A stretch of 45,712 nucleotides of DNA from Trichomonas tenax (taxonomy: Eukaryota > Parabasalia > Trichomonadida > Trichomonadidae), in the NCBI GenBank assembly GCA_023091735.1, contig JALKBU010000356.1, positions 1-45,712 of the forward strand, read 5' to 3'. Each line of letters starts with the position of its first letter. Positions within the stretch are counted from its first letter, which is position 1. The translations under genes and the position numbers were made by a program. This document shows, one piece after another, positions 1-8,515 of this stretch. The notes beneath the pieces were generated by a model. The model saw nothing but the letters and a program-made list of their open reading frames with translations, was not told where the DNA came from and made no database searches.

Positions 1-79
1 GATATATAGACTGTGCCACTTATACCACTGGATAGACAACTATCAATAAGTTCATGAAAGTACTTTCAAATCGAAAAAT
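1..79 (+). repeat. Dispersed repeat, partial copy 1
   Basis: This segment matches 634-712 in direct orientation with only a few mismatches (the block starting GATATATAGACTGTGCC and running through the palindrome GAAAGTACTTTC). It also partly matches the last 120 bases of the window in inverted orientation. It begins at base 1, so it is probably cut by the window or contig edge. No coding capacity is seen. Confidence 0.7.
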
Positions 80-633
80 AGATTATTACAGCCTGAGGTT
101 ATCAATATGATGACAACTAAAAAAATTTAATATTTCTTCTTCCTTTTTGAATTTCTACTGAATTATATTCTGGAATAAAGATCAAAGTCTATAATTTTAT
201 TCATTTTTAAAAGATATTATAAAATATTAATTTTGACGTCTTTTTAATGAAATATTACCTTGTTATAATATTTTTATCACCACGATCTCAACTATAATTC
301 AAGGCTAGCAATTGTATATCTAACAAAAGCAAAATTTTGATCTGCTTTTACTTTCCAATTGAAAAATCTCATAAAGAATAAAACCAAATCTAAGATTCTA
401 AAATTTTACATTATTACAGCTGCAAATTTAAATCCCATCAAATTATATAACTTTCATGTGTATAATCGCCCTCAAATCAATTAATGAATTAGTTGCATTT
501 TTAATTTTAAGCGTATAAGAGACATTTGAATCAATAATACACATAAAATATCATATGCTGCATAGTAGCGCATACATTTATGCTGGAAATCGTATATTTT
601 TGGACGATTTGAAATGCAATCAATGATTTGATA
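80..633. other. Non-coding AT-rich stretch
   Basis: AT-rich sequence between two direct copies of the dispersed repeat. The only open frame on the minus strand has ordinary intergenic composition and no recognisable motif. I see no gene or RNA here. Confidence 0.4.
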
Positions 634-768
634 GATATATAGACTGTGCCACTTATACCACTGCATAGACAACTATCAATATGTACATGAAAGTACTTTC
701 AAATCGAAAAAATATTGATCAGATAAAAAGTTATGAAGGTCGCGGGACTACACCGCAGAAGGAAAAAT
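634..768 (+). repeat. Dispersed repeat, copy 2 (inverted match at the window's right end)
   Basis: Bases 649-768 match 45593-45712 in inverted orientation over 120 bp with about three mismatches by eye. The segment contains the 12-bp palindrome GAAAGTACTTTC and a locally GC-rich block GGTCGCGGGACTACACCG, which stands out in this AT-rich DNA. Its 5' part repeats bases 1-79 directly. The 65-codon open frame across it has no recognisable protein signature. Confidence 0.75.
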
Positions 769-1350
769 TTTCCCGAAATTTGATTTTGATTAGGTACAAA
801 ACGAAGAATAAGATGAATTTATTTATATTCACCATATCTCTGTCAGATCCCACATTATTTTACAGTCTTGAAACTTAAATATTATTAACTTCAAAAATTT
901 CAATTTATATATTTGGGAATGAATCCCTAATAACTGTACCACATGTGAATATGCATAGTTGATTTGAATAATAAACTCTGATTTATCGATAAAAGATATA
1001 AATTATATAGTGATGAATCGTATATACAGTTTGGTGAACTTAATTCAATGTAATTAAGTAGCTTATTGTATTTCATTTAATGTCTTAAACATGTATTGCG
1101 AATAGAAGTAGTATGAAGGGAAAAATTGAATTAATAAGCAACTATATTTCAATCCAAGATGTCCAATTATGTATTAAACTGGATAAATTGGATAAAAATA
1201 TAGAATATTCCGTTAAAATGCAGTAGATTTGCGTAAAAGTTTGATTTTTGAGCGATTCCATGGGGATTCAACAGCTTTATTGATGATGCACTCGCATTCT
1301 AATCAATGAAATGCTGTAAAATCTCTTCAAGAGACAATATTATTATCAAT
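769..1350. other. Non-coding AT-rich stretch
   Basis: AT-rich DNA with stops in all frames. No gene, RNA or repeat structure is visible. Confidence 0.4.
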
Positions 1351-1460
1351 AAGATCAAATTTCATTGAAAAAGACGTGCTTTTTGCCCACCTCATCCAGA
1401 GCATCTATGTGTTGGAGGAAATGGGTAAGAAACACGCCTTTTTCAATGCAATTTGATCTT
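1351..1460. repeat. Imperfect ~110-bp inverted repeat (hairpin)
   Basis: The left arm starts AAGATCAAATTTCATTG at 1351 and is matched by the reverse complement of the arm ending at 1460. About 48 bases per arm pair with scattered mismatches, leaving a very short centre near 1405. The arms carry the block AAAAAG(A/G)CGTG(C/T)TT. It could be a small palindromic MITE or the relic of an inverted duplication. A homopolymer T-run followed by an A-run lies at about 1536-1560. Confidence 0.6.
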
Positions 1461-1650
1461 GAAATATATATTTGTGTACTGCATTCTTTAACCTTTAATT
1501 TTGAATACGCAAAAAATTATATTTTTCATTTCCGTTTTTTTTTTTTTTTTTTAAAAAAAAAGTTACTTTTTAAATGTGGTGATTCAAAAGTTCAAAAAAT
1601 CCCAAATGAGTGTTCTTGATGATGACTCTCTCTATCTTGAAACATAACAA

Positions 1651-2028
1651 ATGGAGGCTGAGGCTTGATCGGAAAATACCAGAAAAACATATAAGTATGC
1701 TTACAACACTTATGTAACCACACTTCGCGATGATACGAATTGCAGAGAAGAACCTTGGCCCCCTACAGACAAATCTCTCCGAGATTCATATATAATTTTA
1801 GTAAGGATATGAACAACTGTAAAAGAATTGGATACAGACTGTCAAATTTACGGAAATTTTTGTACGCACAGTTTCCGTAAAGGAGCGGCACACAGCGCCG
1901 CCATTCATGGTGTTAAAGATTGTGAAATCAAACAACTTGGAAGATGGAAATCTTCTTGTTATACAAAATATACCTCAATTTCAACAATTGAGGCTGCTGA
2001 TGCTTTTGCTAGGCAAATGATTGAATAA
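1651..2028 (+). pseudogene. Tyrosine recombinase (Crypton/DIRS-like) relic
   Basis: One reading frame carries two parts of a tyrosine recombinase. Upstream of an in-frame TGA at 1810 lies a core-binding-domain-like segment (TYKYAYNTYVTTL, then PWPPTDKSLRD). Downstream lies the end of the catalytic domain, with THSFRKGAA (the H-x-x-R box), LGRWKSSCYTKYTS (the W box and candidate nucleophilic Tyr), then the stop at 2026-2028. The roughly 100-200 residues normally between them, including the first catalytic Arg, are missing, and there is a second in-frame TGA at 1666. The open frame after 1810 has no ATG start. This indicates a mobile-element recombinase with an internal deletion. Whether the parent was a Crypton, a DIRS/Ngaro element or something else cannot be told here. 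Confidence 0.75.
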
Positions 2029-2551
2029 AAATCAACTAATTTTCACCACTTTAAAAGGTGACTTTATTCAATAAATAACTGGGAAAGTGAAAAATAAAAT
2101 TTTTAGCATTCAAATTTGAATGAAAAGAATTAAATTTTATGTTTATATCAATTAGATAAAACATTAAACTTTATTGCTGAACATTTGCGTTTATTTTGTT
2201 CCTCTGCTATCAATATTTGTGGGTATGAGACTCAAAAGCGATGAAAAAAGTCGTTCTGTTGTTGATAAGAATTGAGAAATTGATGCGCATATCCACAGCT
2301 TTCAAATTTGCAAAACAATAATCATATTTGAAAAGCATGCGCACAAATAATTTTCGCTGAACTACTGATGGACACCAGAATTTATACTCTACTGTAAGTT
2401 ACCTGTATTTGTTTTTCATGAACTCAAAAATCTAAATTATAATAAAACTCGATCTTATTACTTTTAAAAAGATATTCTTCATGACAAATTAATGAAATTT
2501 TGGCCATTAAACTTTGGAAGCAAATAATCTCGCTTTGAGCGGTGATAGAAA
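2029..2551. other. Non-coding stretch
   Basis: AT-rich intergenic DNA downstream of the recombinase relic. No coding signature is visible. It could include the 3' part of the lost recombinase element, but no terminal repeat is recognised. Confidence 0.35.
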
Positions 2552-2784
2552 TTAAGGGTCCGCTATGGCCAAATATAGGCTCTCAAAATATTCTATGAGC
2601 TTGTCTAAAAAACGTATTTCCCACAATTTGATGCTTTTCAAGATAGAGAGATCTAGATTTACAATGATATTCGATTCTTTGCACATAGCATATCAGAGTG
2701 GATTCATTAATATCTTAAATAAGTGAAAAATACACCAAAAAAGTGAAGGACGATACGGGAAGTTTGGCCATAGCGGACCCTTAA
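2552..2784. mobile_element. 233-bp MITE with perfect 22-bp TIRs
   Basis: Bases 2552-2573 and 2763-2784 are exact inverted repeats that begin TTAAGGGTCCGCTATGGCC. The outermost TTAA on both sides may be a TTAA target duplication (piggyBac-like insertion), or TA followed by AGGGTCC (Tc1/mariner-like insertion); the sequence alone cannot separate these. The interior of about 190 bp is AT-rich with no open frame. The TIR is far more GC-rich than its surroundings. It ends 157 bp before the ATG of the AP-3 delta gene, so it may add or disturb promoter sequence. Confidence 0.85.
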
Positions 2785-2941
2785 AAAAACTTATGGAACT
2801 CAACATAGAGTAAAGAACAACCTTTGCAATTTTAATGTTTAGACATACACTCAATGCTAGATATGATTAATGGGTTTTGAAATCATTGCATTAAAATGAT
2901 TTTCAAAATAAGAAAAAAAGAAGGAAATCAAAAAATTTTTG

Positions 2942-5173
2942 ATGGAAATCATATCTGTTTCTCCTCGTCTTATAGACACAGTCAGAGGATATTTCGTGGC
3001 GAGAAGGGACGGACTTGCTGATTCTTTCTTCGCGAAACGTGTGCAGTTGATAAAAAATGGACTTCAATCAGATGATGTCAACGAAATCAGCGAATGTGTC
3101 CGAGAAAGTATATTTTTCGACTTACTGGGATATGATACATCCTTCACACACTTCGGAATCCTCGAAGGAATGTCACGGAACGATTTTTCATCCAAACTTG
3201 TCTCTTACACTGCATCTACGCAGATGTGGAGCAGCGAATCGAGCGTAGTTCTTATGGCTACAAACAGAATACAAAGAGATCTTACATCAACTAACTTTTA
3301 TTTTGCTGATTTTACACTTTCATCGATTGCTCCTTATTTATCGCCTTCACTCGCGAAGCATCTTGCACCAGAAGTTATAGCATTGATGTCTTCAACAAAA
3401 ACATTCGTCAGACAAAAAGCAATTATTTCTTTTTATCATATTTGTTTGAAATATCCGGATGCTTTAAGAGTGGGATTCTCAATTCTTCGTTCTTGTTTGT
3501 CTGATGATGACAAATCAATCGTTTTTACGACACTCACAGTTATGAACGAAATTTGTTCCCATAATGCAAGTATTTTCATCAATATCATACCAAAGTTCTA
3601 CAAAATGATAACGAATGTTACAAGTAATTGGATTTTACTTCGATTAATTTCATTACTTAAAATGTTGGCCATTGCTGAGCCAAGATTGCCAAAGAAGCTT
3701 GCTGTGCCATTCCAGACAGTAATAGAAACAACAAAATCCATTTCAGTGATTTTTGAATGCATTCGTGCAATGTTGGAAATTCCAATAACTGATTCTAAGC
3801 TTTTTACTTTAGCTGTACAGAAAATAGAAGAGTATCTTCACAATCCTGAGCCGAATTTGCGATTCCTTTGCATGCAGATATTCGTAGATTTGATCAAAGT
3901 TCAGCCGAATTTAGTTGCAGGACATCATGATTTGATTTCGACATCTCTTGATTCTCCTGATGAAAGAACACAATTGATTGCATTGGACCTTCTTATCGCA
4001 CTTGCAAATGAAGAAAACATTGATGATATTGTTGGAAAGATCTTCATGCAATATAAGAAATCAACATCATTGCAATTTAAGAACACACTTCTCACAAATA
4101 CAATTAAGCTTTGCGCTTCAGATAATTATAAATTAATCACAGATTTCGATTGGTACATCTGCGTTCTCTTTGATTATGTTGAAGAAGGAGGATTCACATG
4201 CTATAACATTTTTGCAACACAGTTATTGGATCTTGCAAGAAGAGTTCCATCAACAAGAGCGAAATTAGTTGATTCATGTTCATTGATTTTCAGTCAATTA
4301 AATTTTGTTGATGCAACTGAACTGCTACTTGCTTCATCGCATATCATTGCTGAATATTCTACAGATGCATTACCAATCAAGAAAGTTCTTCAACCTGTTA
4401 TCACTAATTGCGTTGAGAGAGTTCAAGCTTCTTGTGTTGACACTGCTTTCAGATTATATCTGCGTGCAAAAGATGATGAAGAATTCACAGCTATTGAGGC
4501 ATTACTTGATCTCAGATTGCCTTTGTTTTGTTCTTCACAGTTCCCTGAAGTATATGGACGCGCAAGAGCTGTTCAGGGACTTGTAAACATTCTTAGGAGT
4601 CAAAGAAATAGTGAAAACTTTGAAAAAATCAAGAAGATGTTGAATAGAAGTGATAAGAAGATCGAAGAGTCCGAACAACCAGTTAAACCAGCAGGATTTG
4701 ATGATCCCATTCCTCTCTTTGTTGAAGAAGATCTTGACACAATTGATGAAGAAAAGAAAATGGTTGTTGACCAAGTCACTAAAGTTGAAGAAAAGAATGA
4801 ATATAAAGCCCTTAAGAAGCCAAGAAGGAAGCAAGATTCTAAGAAAGAGAAAGTTGTTATTCTCGACGCTGATTCACTGTTTGAGATGCAAAACAAAGAC
4901 GCACCAATCGCAAAAGTTTCTAAATTCCTTTCGAGTAGTTTAGCATCAATTAAAATTGATTCAGATAGTGATGAACAAAAGCCAGAAACGCCAAAAGTTG
5001 AAGAGAAGAAAGCAGAAACACCTCAGCCTGTTGTTGAAAAGCCGAAAGTTGAAGAAAATAAAGAAGCAACAAAGCCACAAGACTCAACTCAACATGAATA
5101 TACAATTAAAAAGAGAAGAAGACATCATCACCAAAACGAAGCACAGAAAGCTGAAGAAATCACGGTTTTATAA
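2942..5173 (+). CDS. AP3D1: AP-3 complex subunit delta (adaptin)
   Basis: Large subunit of the AP-3 adaptor complex, which sorts membrane cargo from endosome/trans-Golgi to lysosome-like compartments. The first ~560 residues form the adaptin N-terminal alpha-solenoid. Diagnostic segments are LLGYDTSFTHFGILEGMS, LMATNRIQRDL, RQKAIISFYHICLKYP and NWILLRLISLLKML followed by EPRLPKKL, all of which line up with AP-3 delta rather than AP-1 gamma or AP-2 alpha. From about residue 590 the protein is a Lys/Glu-rich, probably disordered tail, as in the delta hinge. No ear domain is evident, so the protein (743 aa) is shorter than animal delta. The ATG at 2942 is used because the codon before it is TTG. 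It converges on the BET-like gene with 68 bp between the stops. Confidence 0.9.
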   Translation: MEIISVSPRLIDTVRGYFVARRDGLADSFFAKRVQLIKNGLQSDDVNEISECVRESIFFDLLGYDTSFTHFGILEGMSRNDFSSKLVSYTASTQMWSSESSVVLMATNRIQRDLTSTNFYFADFTLSSIAPYLSPSLAKHLAPEVIALMSSTKTFVRQKAIISFYHICLKYPDALRVGFSILRSCLSDDDKSIVFTTLTVMNEICSHNASIFINIIPKFYKMITNVTSNWILLRLISLLKMLAIAEPRLPKKLAVPFQTVIETTKSISVIFECIRAMLEIPITDSKLFTLAVQKIEEYLHNPEPNLRFLCMQIFVDLIKVQPNLVAGHHDLISTSLDSPDERTQLIALDLLIALANEENIDDIVGKIFMQYKKSTSLQFKNTLLTNTIKLCASDNYKLITDFDWYICVLFDYVEEGGFTCYNIFATQLLDLARRVPSTRAKLVDSCSLIFSQLNFVDATELLLASSHIIAEYSTDALPIKKVLQPVITNCVERVQASCVDTAFRLYLRAKDDEEFTAIEALLDLRLPLFCSSQFPEVYGRARAVQGLVNILRSQRNSENFEKIKKMLNRSDKKIEESEQPVKPAGFDDPIPLFVEEDLDTIDEEKKMVVDQVTKVEEKNEYKALKKPRRKQDSKKEKVVILDADSLFEMQNKDAPIAKVSKFLSSSLASIKIDSDSDEQKPETPKVEEKKAETPQPVVEKPKVEENKEATKPQDSTQHEYTIKKRRRHHHQNEAQKAEEITVL

Positions 5174-5241
5174 TGTAATAAAGTGTATGTATTATTAATA
5201 TATCAAAAAATTGTCAAATGAAAGAAGATAGTAACAAATTT

Positions 5242-5961
5242 TTATGCATTTTCTATAAAATCATCTAATTTCGCACGAAGAGCGTTGAGAGTGGAAGGCT
5301 GTAATGTGCACAAATCTATATCAATGTGATCTGGATCTAAAATCACTGCTGGCTCTAATTTTTTAAGCATATTCATTATTGTAATTGTCTGCGAATTAGA
5401 TTGGATTTTCTTTATGTCATCCGCTAAGTTTATTATTTCCTCATGTGAGAGAGGTTGATTATTTGATGTATAATCGACCATTTCAATTGATATGCTATTT
5501 CTCATTTCATCTCGTCTAGAACCCTTCTTTTTCTTTAGGTTTGGAATTTTCGGCGCTTCTTTCATGATTTCATTGAGATCTCGTGTAAGACAATTTAATT
5601 TTGTGCGCCAGCAGATTTCTGAGTTATCTCCTATATACTCCACAAGTTGGTTGTATTTTTCATGTAAGTCTCTCGTGATTGCACCGAGAATTGACGTAGA
5701 TTTGTTAAATGTATAAGAATTATTCCATATAAGTTCCATATCATGTTTCCAATCATTCACGGTTTTATAAAATCCAGATTGAAGGCGCTTTTTAACTGTT
5801 CCTAAGTCCATTGGTTCCTTAATTAAATTTAGATAATTTGGACATCTATCTCTAATAGGGTCCACTGGATTCGCGAACATCACCGCGATATTGTACTGTA
5901 ATAATTGTTCGATGACTTCCAAGCATTCAGCTGTTGGAAAAGTCATCTGTGAATTTGACAT
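5242..5961 (-). CDS. BET-like protein: one bromodomain plus NET domain
   Basis: A 239-residue acetyl-lysine reader. Residues ~10-110 are a bromodomain with PMDLGTVKKRL (50-60) and WNNSYTFNKSTS (79-90), which carries the conserved Asn and Tyr of the acetyl-lysine pocket. Residues ~173-237 match the extraterminal (NET) domain: LSHEEIINLADDIKKI, then IDIDLCTLQPSTLNALR. Animal BET proteins have two bromodomains and a long C-terminal region; this compact form keeps only one bromodomain and the NET. It likely acts at chromatin in transcription. The stop overlaps a TAAA signal. It is transcribed divergently from the gene at 6248 across 286 bp containing five TG(A/T)C(A/G)TGTA repeats. Confidence 0.9.
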   Translation of the reverse strand: MSNSQMTFPTAECLEVIEQLLQYNIAVMFANPVDPIRDRCPNYLNLIKEPMDLGTVKKRLQSGFYKTVNDWKHDMELIWNNSYTFNKSTSILGAITRDLHEKYNQLVEYIGDNSEICWRTKLNCLTRDLNEIMKEAPKIPNLKKKKGSRRDEMRNSISIEMVDYTSNNQPLSHEEIINLADDIKKIQSNSQTITIMNMLKKLEPAVILDPDHIDIDLCTLQPSTLNALRAKLDDFIENA

Positions 5962-6020
5962 TTACAAAAAAATTATTTGACATATCAAAAATTTATTTTG
6001 ACTAGATGTAAAGTGTCGAT

Positions 6021-6229
6021 TGTCATGTAAATAACCTTGCATAATTACAACCATTGAATTTTCGAAAAGTTGTCATGTAAAATGATTCGAATTATTTACA
6101 ATTATTGAATTTTTAAAAAATTGTCATGTACATATTTACAACCACTGAAGTTTTGAAATTTTGTCGTGTAAAGTGATAAGTAATTTACAATTTACATTTA
6201 TTGAATTTTTGAAATCTTTGACGTGTAAA
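6021..6229. promoter_or_regulatory. Repeated promoter-type motif between divergent genes
   Basis: Five copies of TG(A/T)C(A/G)TGTA, nearly all followed by AA, start at 6021, 6071, 6123, 6163 and 6219. They are spaced 40-56 bp apart and all in the same direction, toward the gene at 6248. They are embedded in longer ~50-bp imperfect units that also contain TTTACAA and ATTGAATTTTT. The last copy runs into AAAAGTGTCATAAAATG, which places it directly before the start codon. A regulatory role is inferred. Confidence 0.55.
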
Positions 6230-6247
6230 AAATAAAAGTGTCATAAA

Positions 6248-6649
6248 ATGAATAACAAGTATGAAACTGAGTATATGGACAAATTCTGGAACTATCACGC
6301 TGGTTATCAGCCACGTCCTCCAAGAATAATCAAAAAGCTTTCAGTAGAGGAAGAGGAACAACAATCAGAACAAGAAACTCCGAAGAAAACGGACATTAAT
6401 AAAAAGAATACGGAAAAGAAAGTTGTTATTGCTAAGAAACAAACAGTTGTTAGGAAGAAAAAGGATACTTCAAAGCAACCATATGCACAAAAGAGTCCAC
6501 AACCTGAAGACAAACTCAAGAAAAGCTTTGTCGCATCAAATAATCAAAAATTAATTCTATTGCCGAGAATTATCGTTAATTCATTTGGTACAGAATCAGA
6601 AAGAATACCTGATTCCGAACTTTCTTCTGCAGATACTGAAATCAAATAG
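6248..6649 (+). CDS. Hypothetical Lys/Glu-rich protein (133 aa)
   Basis: Not recognised. The N-terminus (MNNKYETEYMDKFWNYHAGY) is aromatic and may be a short structured or binding segment. The rest is low-complexity, with an acidic EEEEQQ stretch, then Lys-rich blocks (about residues 45-80) with many Thr/Gln, which suggests a disordered, possibly nuclear or nucleic-acid-associated protein. The ATG follows AAAAGTGTCATAAA at typical trichomonad leader distance (under 15 nt), and the repeat array upstream points into this gene, so I regard it as real. It shares its promoter region with the BET-like gene. Confidence 0.6.
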   Translation: MNNKYETEYMDKFWNYHAGYQPRPPRIIKKLSVEEEEQQSEQETPKKTDINKKNTEKKVVIAKKQTVVRKKKDTSKQPYAQKSPQPEDKLKKSFVASNNQKLILLPRIIVNSFGTESERIPDSELSSADTEIK

Positions 6650-6972
6650 TAATTTGAAATTAACGGATTCACTAAAATTGTTATTTTATCTTAATTGATA
6701 CAACCAATATACGAAACACGGAAAAATACATCATATACTGATGCATTTTTACCCGCATATCTCTATATTGTATATTTTAAATATTAAATTTGAAAGAATT
6801 CATTAATAATGACCTGCATTATGCTATAATATATGTTATAATAAAGTTATGAATTGTTTGCTAAAAGGTTGCTAAAAAATTGGATTCAAATACTGATATT
6901 CCTTAATTGATAATCAGATGCATCTTTTAAATATTGCATTCCATGTAGCAAATCAATTGCATCTGTTAATTA

Positions 6973-7113
6973 ATGAATTACGAGATTTTAACTCATAAAC
7001 ATCGTTTTGAAAGTCTAAAATTGAATAATGGAAAATATAAAGTTCATCTTGATGTCGTTTTTAACTGTCTAGAAGTTACAACATATGCTGATAAGAAAAG
7101 AACTAAACATTAA
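6973..7113 (+). CDS. Possible small ORF or gene remnant (46 aa)
   Basis: An ATG-initiated frame of 46 codons (MNYEILTHKHRFESLKLNN..., ending KKRTKH) lies alone in the intergenic space between the small Lys/Glu-rich gene and the ARM-like gene. Its composition is balanced and protein-like rather than low-complexity, but no family is recognised and no initiator element is obvious. It could be a small gene, a fragment of a lost gene, or chance. Confidence 0.25.
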   Translation: MNYEILTHKHRFESLKLNNGKYKVHLDVVFNCLEVTTYADKKRTKH

Positions 7114-7218
7114 AACATAACGCAATAATGGATATACTCCACTAAGCATCACTTCTCAACTTTCTGCAGAGATAATAAATGCTTAATATTGTGTATAAAA
7201 TTGATGACTAATGACAAA

Positions 7219-8358
7219 TTAAATTGTTTCTATTCTCTGCAAAAACATTGATGCTATACTGCATTTTGTTTCATCTGAGCTTGCCAACATCTCCTCTGCA
7301 ATCATTTTCATGTCATCAACGCAATCTTTGAATCCAACAACATTTTCATAATCTGGTGATTTTTCAAGAAAAATGAAGATCAAATTGATGCACTCAATGA
7401 ACATTTCTGGATCTTCTAACATTCTTATTATAGATCCAAATATACTTGAATCAAAATCTTCATCAAAAGGCGTACATTTTTGAAATATCTTCAATGCAAC
7501 TTTTGTTTCTTGGAAACGCATTTTTGATATGTTTTGTCTTATGTATTGAATAATATCGACTCTCATGTCAGTCATCCATTGCTCATTATTTAAAATCAAC
7601 CTTAGGAATGGTTCATCAGGTAAAATTTGAGTATTATTCGAATTTAATAAAAGATAAAAATATTTTTCATCGAGTGCGCCACAACACTCTAAAACATAAC
7701 ACAGTGATACCACTACTTCACGAAAACTGGATTGAATGAATTCATCCACATTTATAAATGAATAATCAAATTGAATTTCTTTTTGGCGAATGATATTACC
7801 AATTAAATTTAAAGCCCGTGAGACATTTTGCGATGATTGATGTGATAGATGCTTTGATATGATATTTATTATTAATTCTTGTTTTTCATTGAAATTAAAA
7901 CTTTCAAATTGAATCATGTTTCCTATAATAAGAAGAGCTTCAGAATCCAATGATTTACTGTTTGCTATATATTCTATAAACTGCTTTTCTTCAAGAAATT
8001 TGATAATATTTTCATCATTCTTTGATATATTGTTTATAATTCCATATGCTTTAGATCTAAATATCCTATTTGATGAAAGAAATTTCATGATTGTTTCTAA
8101 AATAACAATATTTTCGAATGATTCAATCTTGATTAAATTGTTTGCTGTGAATATTTCAATAATACGCAATATTTTAAGGTGCACAGCATTGGAAACATCT
8201 AAATTTAAGATATGAATGGCATTTTCCAATGGAAAGATATCTTGGATTTTTTCAAATGTTTTCATTCTTTCTAAAGCATCAACGATATGCTGCAAATGTT
8301 CATCAAGATCTTGGTTTTCAATAGATATTGATTGGATGTACCGAATCAATTCGGACAT
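7219..8358 (-). CDS. ARM/HEAT-like alpha-helical repeat protein
   Basis: A 379-residue protein made of consecutive amphipathic helices (for example ILRIIEIFTANNLIKIESF and SRALNLIGNIIRQKE) with spacing typical of armadillo/HEAT repeats. No catalytic motif, signal peptide or membrane segment is seen, so it is probably a soluble scaffold. Layouts of this kind occur in Hsp70 nucleotide-exchange factors (Fes1/HspBP1-like) and other ARM proteins; I cannot assign it further. The start is the ATG at 8358 (MSELIRYIQ): the four codons upstream of it open with TTG, and TCATTTTTTTG some 20 nt before the ATG resembles an initiator. It lies tail-to-tail with the small gene region on its left. Confidence 0.65.
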   Translation of the reverse strand: MSELIRYIQSISIENQDLDEHLQHIVDALERMKTFEKIQDIFPLENAIHILNLDVSNAVHLKILRIIEIFTANNLIKIESFENIVILETIMKFLSSNRIFRSKAYGIINNISKNDENIIKFLEEKQFIEYIANSKSLDSEALLIIGNMIQFESFNFNEKQELIINIISKHLSHQSSQNVSRALNLIGNIIRQKEIQFDYSFINVDEFIQSSFREVVVSLCYVLECCGALDEKYFYLLLNSNNTQILPDEPFLRLILNNEQWMTDMRVDIIQYIRQNISKMRFQETKVALKIFQKCTPFDEDFDSSIFGSIIRMLEDPEMFIECINLIFIFLEKSPDYENVVGFKDCVDDMKMIAEEMLASSDETKCSIASMFLQRIETI

Positions 8359-8515
8359 CGAAATCAACAATCAAAAAAATGACGAATTTATAAATTTAAC
8401 ATCAATATCATAAACCATCGATAGAGATTTTAATTATGTATTGTACTAATGTATATAGTAGTATAGATGCTCTAGGATATGTAGATATGAGTGAATTAAG
8501 ATATTATAAACAAAT

